A DNA stretch of 22,981 nt, from positions 1 to 22,981 of the forward strand of contig CALVMI010000102.1 in NCBI GenBank assembly GCA_944345045.1. Direction: 5' to 3'. This document shows positions 20,595-22,981 of the stretch, piece after piece. Under the pieces are notes generated by a model, which was given only the letters and a program-made list of their open reading frames with translations, did no database searches and was not told the origin of the DNA. The position numbers and the translations under genes are program-made. The DNA comes from an uncultured Bacilli bacterium. Lineage in GTDB: Bacteria; Bacillota_I; Bacilli_A; RF39; UBA660. Within the stretch, counting starts at the first letter, position 1, and each line of letters opens with the position of its first letter.

Positions 20595-21227
20595 CTATCT
20601 TGGTTCTAGGTATACAACACCATATTTTTCACCACTAGGTATTAAAATTAGAGTCGCAGTATCATCATATCCTAAGTCTTCAACATATTCCCAAGATATT
20701 TTAACTCCATAACCATCTACTACGGTTTCATCTGGCATTGTAAAAGTTGTTGTTTTAATAGAATCAACGGTAATAGAAGAAACTTCAGGCAATTCTTGTG
20801 TTCTAGTTCCATCTAGATTGTTTTCTACAGTTCGATAAATAGAATTTTCAGCCACTGTTTGAAAAGAAGTAACTGCGTCTGGATAAACATACTCTAAACC
20901 GCCGACGTCATATCTACTTATCTTGTTATTAATTGTATATAAATCAATTATAAATAGCTGACTTACTAAAGATACATATTCTTGAACATCATATCCTTCT
21001 ACATTTAAAAGATCTTTGAGTTCGTTAAATTTTTCTTCAAAAATTGCACTATCACGATCGTCTAAATTATAGCCATATGTATCAATGGTGTTTTTTATTT
21101 GTACTTCATTTACCGGTGTTTCTTCTGTTGGCTTTTCATAAAAGAAGAAAAAATATCCTGCTAAACCAGCTGCAACTAATACTAATACTATAATAGCAAT
21201 CAAAAGTACTTTATACTTTTTTTTCAT
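20595..21227 (-). CDS. Hypothetical signal-anchored extracytoplasmic protein
   Basis: A 210-residue protein with a short basic N-terminus (KKKYK) and a signal-anchor helix (about 8-30, LLIAIIVLVLVAAGLAGYFFFF). A Pro/Glu-rich linker follows, then a hydrophilic domain of about 170 residues of unknown fold. There is no lipobox Cys and no enzyme motif I recognise. I choose ATG 21227, 7 bases after GAAGG; a TTG 2 codons upstream is less well placed. It has its own promoter (21258-21287) and lies 61 bases before the next exported protein gene. Confidence 0.7.
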   Translation of the reverse strand: MKKKYKVLLIAIIVLVLVAAGLAGYFFFFYEKPTEETPVNEVQIKNTIDTYGYNLDDRDSAIFEEKFNELKDLLNVEGYDVQEYVSLVSQLFIIDLYTINNKISRYDVGGLEYVYPDAVTSFQTVAENSIYRTVENNLDGTRTQELPEVSSITVDSIKTTTFTMPDETVVDGYGVKISWEYVEDLGYDDTATLILIPSGEKYGVVYLEPR

Positions 21228-21257
21228 ATTCAAACCTTCTATTCTTTTAGTAAGCTT

Positions 21258-21287
21258 ATTATATCATAAGTCTCTGAGGGGCCGCAA
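21258..21287 (-). promoter_or_regulatory. Extended -10 promoter of the signal-anchored protein gene
   Basis: Minus strand TATAAT (21258-21263) with TGA directly before it, and TTGCGG (21282-21287) at 18-bp spacing. Confidence 0.6.
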
Positions 21288-21321
21288 CTAAAAGATTTTT
21301 TTCATAAAACAAAATTTATAA

Positions 21322-21350
21322 TTGCTTTTTTCTTTGCTTTTTGATATAGT
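21322..21350 (+). promoter_or_regulatory. Promoter of tRNA-Gly
   Basis: TTGCTT (21322-21327), 17 bp, TATAGT (21345-21350) preceded by TGA. It ends 11 bases before the tRNA. Confidence 0.7.
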
Positions 21351-21361
21351 ATTAATACAAC

Positions 21362-21436
21362 GCAGGTGTGGTTCAGTGGCTAGAATGCGACCTTGCCAAG
21401 GTTGAGACGGGAGTTCGATTCTCCTCACTTGCTCCA
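21362..21436 (+). tRNA. tRNA-Gly (GCC)
   Basis: Cloverleaf with acceptor GCAGGTG / CACTTGC (one G-T) and anticodon stem CGACC / GGTTG around TTGCCAA (anticodon GCC). The T-arm is GGGAGTTCGATTCTCC and the 3' CCA is encoded. Confidence 0.96.
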
Positions 21437-21446
21437 AAATGTCTAT

Positions 21447-21471
21447 AAAGCCTTTATTTAAGGGCTTTTTT
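21447..21471 (+). terminator. Rho-independent terminator of tRNA-Gly
   Basis: AAAGCCTT, loop TATTT, AAGGGCTTT (one bulged G), then a T run. Confidence 0.8.
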
Positions 21472-21604
21472 CAATGATTTATTATAGAAAAAATACCTGT
21501 TTTTTTGCTAAATTTTATCATTTTTTCCTACTTTTTAGTCCTCGTGTGTAAATTGTGTGTAACTAATACACAGTTTTCTTTATTTTTCCAAGAAAAAATG
21601 GCAA

Positions 21605-21637
21605 TAAAAAACCCCAAAAGTTTCATAATTTTTTGGG
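21605..21637 (-). terminator. Rho-independent terminator of the orphan gene
   Basis: Minus strand CCCAAAA (21631-21637), loop, TTTTGGG (21613-21619), then T. It lies 3 bases past the stop at 21641. Confidence 0.75.
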
Positions 21638-21640
21638 ATA

Positions 21641-22069
21641 TTATCCATCAGTAACTAATAAATTAATTTCTTGATATATTGGTTTAAATCCAACAAAAAT
21701 AGCTTGTAATTCTTTATCAGTTAATGTACTATCAATTGCCGATATCTTGGTGAATATTGGGTAAAGATTACATAGATAATCTTGAAAATATTTAAGATCT
21801 CTTGAAAAAGATTCGTCATCTATTGGCTTATTAAAAATTTTAATCATAATTTCTTTTAATTGCTTTTGATTTTGAAATCTTCCTACTACAATAGAATATA
21901 GCTCATAAACATTGAGACCTAAAGTAGTTCTAAATTCTTGATCAAACTTTTCAGTAAGTTTTCTATCATCATCTAAATTAGTTTGATTATATGTATTTAA
22001 GAAAGTTTCAACTTTAGTCCATCCACCTCTATTCATTAACGTTTTAAGATTATTTTCTCCTCGTGCCAT
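21641..22069 (-). CDS. Hypothetical protein, accessory region, uncertain start
   Basis: A 142-residue soluble, mostly helical protein that I do not recognise. It has no membrane segment and no visible catalytic motif; the middle reads LGLNVYELYSIVVGRFQNQKQLKEIMIKIF. It ends in a good terminator. ATG 22069 has no ribosome site (TTCTCATACTTTT before it). A GAGGAG inside the first codons is not followed by a usable in-frame start. The frame is open for only 9 further codons upstream, to TAA at 22097-22099. It abuts the decayed IS256 transposase end, so its own 5' region may have been replaced during insertion or deletion. Confidence 0.5.
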   Translation of the reverse strand: MARGENNLKTLMNRGGWTKVETFLNTYNQTNLDDDRKLTEKFDQEFRTTLGLNVYELYSIVVGRFQNQKQLKEIMIKIFNKPIDDESFSRDLKYFQDYLCNLYPIFTKISAIDSTLTDKELQAIFVGFKPIYQEINLLVTDG

Positions 22070-22120
22070 AAAAGTATGAGAAGAATGCCTTAGGTTCTTA
22101 AGGGGTAAGTTTTGAAAAAC

Positions 22121-22378
22121 TAATAAATGAATAAATTTTCTCCATTCCTCTTTTCAGATGGAATCAGAAAAAATATGTATACTACTAATACCATTAAATT
22201 ATTAAACAGATAATTCAGAAAATATACTAAAACAAAATCAGTTTATCCGACTGACATGGCTCTTATGAAATGTTTATATTTAGCTACTAAAAATATTACC
22301 AAAAAATGGACTATGCCATATAGAAATTGGGGATTAATATTATCTGAATTATCTATCATGTTTGATGGTAGAATTTAG
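22121..22378 (+). pseudogene. Remnant of an IS256-family transposase (C-terminal end)
   Basis: Reading rightward, the end of an IS256-type transposase is clear: IRKNMYTTNTIKLLNR, stop, FRKYTKTKSVYPTD, then KKWTMPYRNWGLILSELSIMF and DGRI before TAG 22376-22378. These match the family's IYTTNAIE.LNRQ.RK.TKTK..FPTD and KKWTMPIRNW blocks. A TAA at 22211-22213 replaces the Gln of LNRQ, and everything before about 22121, including the first catalytic Asp residues, is missing. It is a dead fragment. Possible terminal-repeat-like sequence (ACAAAGATTTTTGTACACAC) lies at about 22469-22488, but the element's ends cannot be defined. Confidence 0.85.
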
Positions 22379-22543
22379 TTCTTTGAAAATTTATATATTT
22401 ATGTTATCATTTAGATAATTAAAAAGATAAGCTATCATGCTTACCTTAATCGTGGAAATTTTTCATTTACAAAGATTTTTGTACACACTCGAAAAACTTT
22501 TTATACTCTCCTCTTGATACTCTCTGCTAAAAATCTTTTTCAC
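22379..22543. other. Non-coding stretch between IS remnant and next gene
   Basis: AT-rich DNA, probably the tail of the old insertion sequence plus the 3' flank of the leftward gene at 22544. Apart from the terminal-repeat-like ACAAAG/TTTTGTACACAC segment near 22470-22490, I see nothing I can name. Confidence 0.4.
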
Positions 22544-22981
22544 TTATTCAAAATTATTTAATCCAATTTCATATGGAAACAAAATTGACATGTCTTTTGG
22601 CTCGTTTGTAAAAATAATTCTTTTATTGTAAGCGGTAATAAATCCAAATTCAAACATTGTTCCTTTACCAATAATACCATTCGGATTACATACAATGATT
22701 GCATCAGCTTTTATAAACTTATTCATATGATCATACTTATGTCTCCATGAATCTCTTTCGTTTTCTAGAGTTTGACCTTCGAGTAAAATAAAGTCTGTAC
22801 CTAGTGTTTCCGGAACAATATCTTTTGTCCATGGACTTAATATTTCAACATTGTGTTGTTTTAATTTATCCATTAATTCACATATTTCCACCATATTTTT
22901 TTGAAAGCTCCCACATATAACAACTTTTCTAAATTCTTGTTTCCATAATCCTTCAATTATGTTACTTACTTTTTTATTATT
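22544..22981 (-). CDS. Nucleoside 2-deoxyribosyltransferase-like protein (5' end outside window)
   Basis: The frame runs from the right edge to a stop at 22544, so the N-terminus is missing; 145 residues are visible. KVVICGSF is the first strand and turn of a nucleoside deoxyribosyltransferase-like fold. ADAIIVCNPNGIIGKGTMFEFGFITAYNKRI resembles the conserved second half, where an acidic residue (FEFG) normally binds the ribose. Such proteins cleave or transfer the base-sugar bond of nucleosides; many relatives of unknown role sit in phage and defence regions. The first in-frame ATG (22894) would cut off the first strand, so it is not the true start. Confidence 0.6.
   Translation of the reverse strand, partial: NNKKVSNIIEGLWKQEFRKVVICGSFQKNMVEICELMDKLKQHNVEILSPWTKDIVPETLGTDFILLEGQTLENERDSWRHKYDHMNKFIKADAIIVCNPNGIIGKGTMFEFGFITAYNKRIIFTNEPKDMSILFPYEIGLNNFE

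Noticed and set aside
21540..21575. Possible attachment site or integrase remnant (repeated TGTGTGTAA) after tRNA-Gly
   Set aside because: No repeat of the tRNA 3' end and no integrase reading frame is present in the window, so the short repeat alone does not support it.
1..22981. Alternative genetic code (TGA = Trp), considered because of the Mollicute-like composition
   Set aside because: Trp codons in conserved genes (for example the ZIP transporter) are TGG, and TGA ends padR and the 12011-12421 gene.
1..22981. CRISPR array or tandem repeats
   Set aside because: No regularly spaced direct repeats were seen; repeats are limited to hairpins and one homopolymer.

Overview
The window reads as AT-rich chromosome from a low-GC member of the Bacillota (Bacilli-like, possibly one of the uncultured gut lineages close to the Mollicutes; the sequence alone does not fix the taxon). 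The code is the standard bacterial one: tryptophan is TGG and TGA is a stop. Strong AAGGAGG-type ribosome sites, sigma-A promoters (many with an extended -10, TGnTATAAT) and tRNA genes with encoded CCA all fit this group. Almost every gene lies on the minus strand.

Layout. 1-2.7 kb is accessory: the start of a type I restriction methyltransferase (hsdM, running off the left edge), an orphan open frame beside a 20-base homopolymer, and a fic gene split by one in-frame stop. 2.7-5.2 kb holds a tail-anchored coiled-coil protein, tRNA-His, a tiny membrane protein and a polysaccharide deacetylase with Ig-like repeats. 5.2-7.3 kb is a tight pair, a Clp-like single-ring AAA ATPase and a diaminopentanoate dehydrogenase-like oxidoreductase. 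7.3-12 kb is an envelope module: a MacB-type ABC exporter, a PadR regulator and a DUF1700 (HAAS) membrane protein, with an apparently unannotated structured RNA between exporter and regulator. 12-13 kb has a small membrane protein, tRNA-Asn and a compact locus that looks like a type I toxin mRNA. 13-19.9 kb is mostly core: MntP/YtaF-like protein, DusB, PduL, a Cys-rich mini-protein, a two-component system, a DUF1016-N protein, YebC and a ZIP transporter. 19.9-21.2 kb encodes two exported, membrane-anchored proteins. 21.3 kb to the end is tRNA-Gly followed by accessory DNA: an orphan gene, a decayed IS256-family transposase end and a partial nucleoside deoxyribosyltransferase-like gene.

The most unusual signals are non-coding. 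(1) About 9393-9547 (minus) has a consensus promoter, a hairpin at the predicted 5' end, an 11-bp long-range stem and an intrinsic terminator, laid nearly end to end with no ATG. (2) About 12750-12920 (plus) has a tiny hydrophobic ORF enclosed by an 18-bp long-range inverted repeat and followed by a T-tract. (3) The loop of the first can pair, G-U included, over 18 nt with the ribosome site and start codon of the second. In addition, two genes (padR and the DUF1016-N gene) appear to start at ATT, each 7 nt after a good Shine-Dalgarno.

All calls were made by reading the sequence; no database search or folding program was run.
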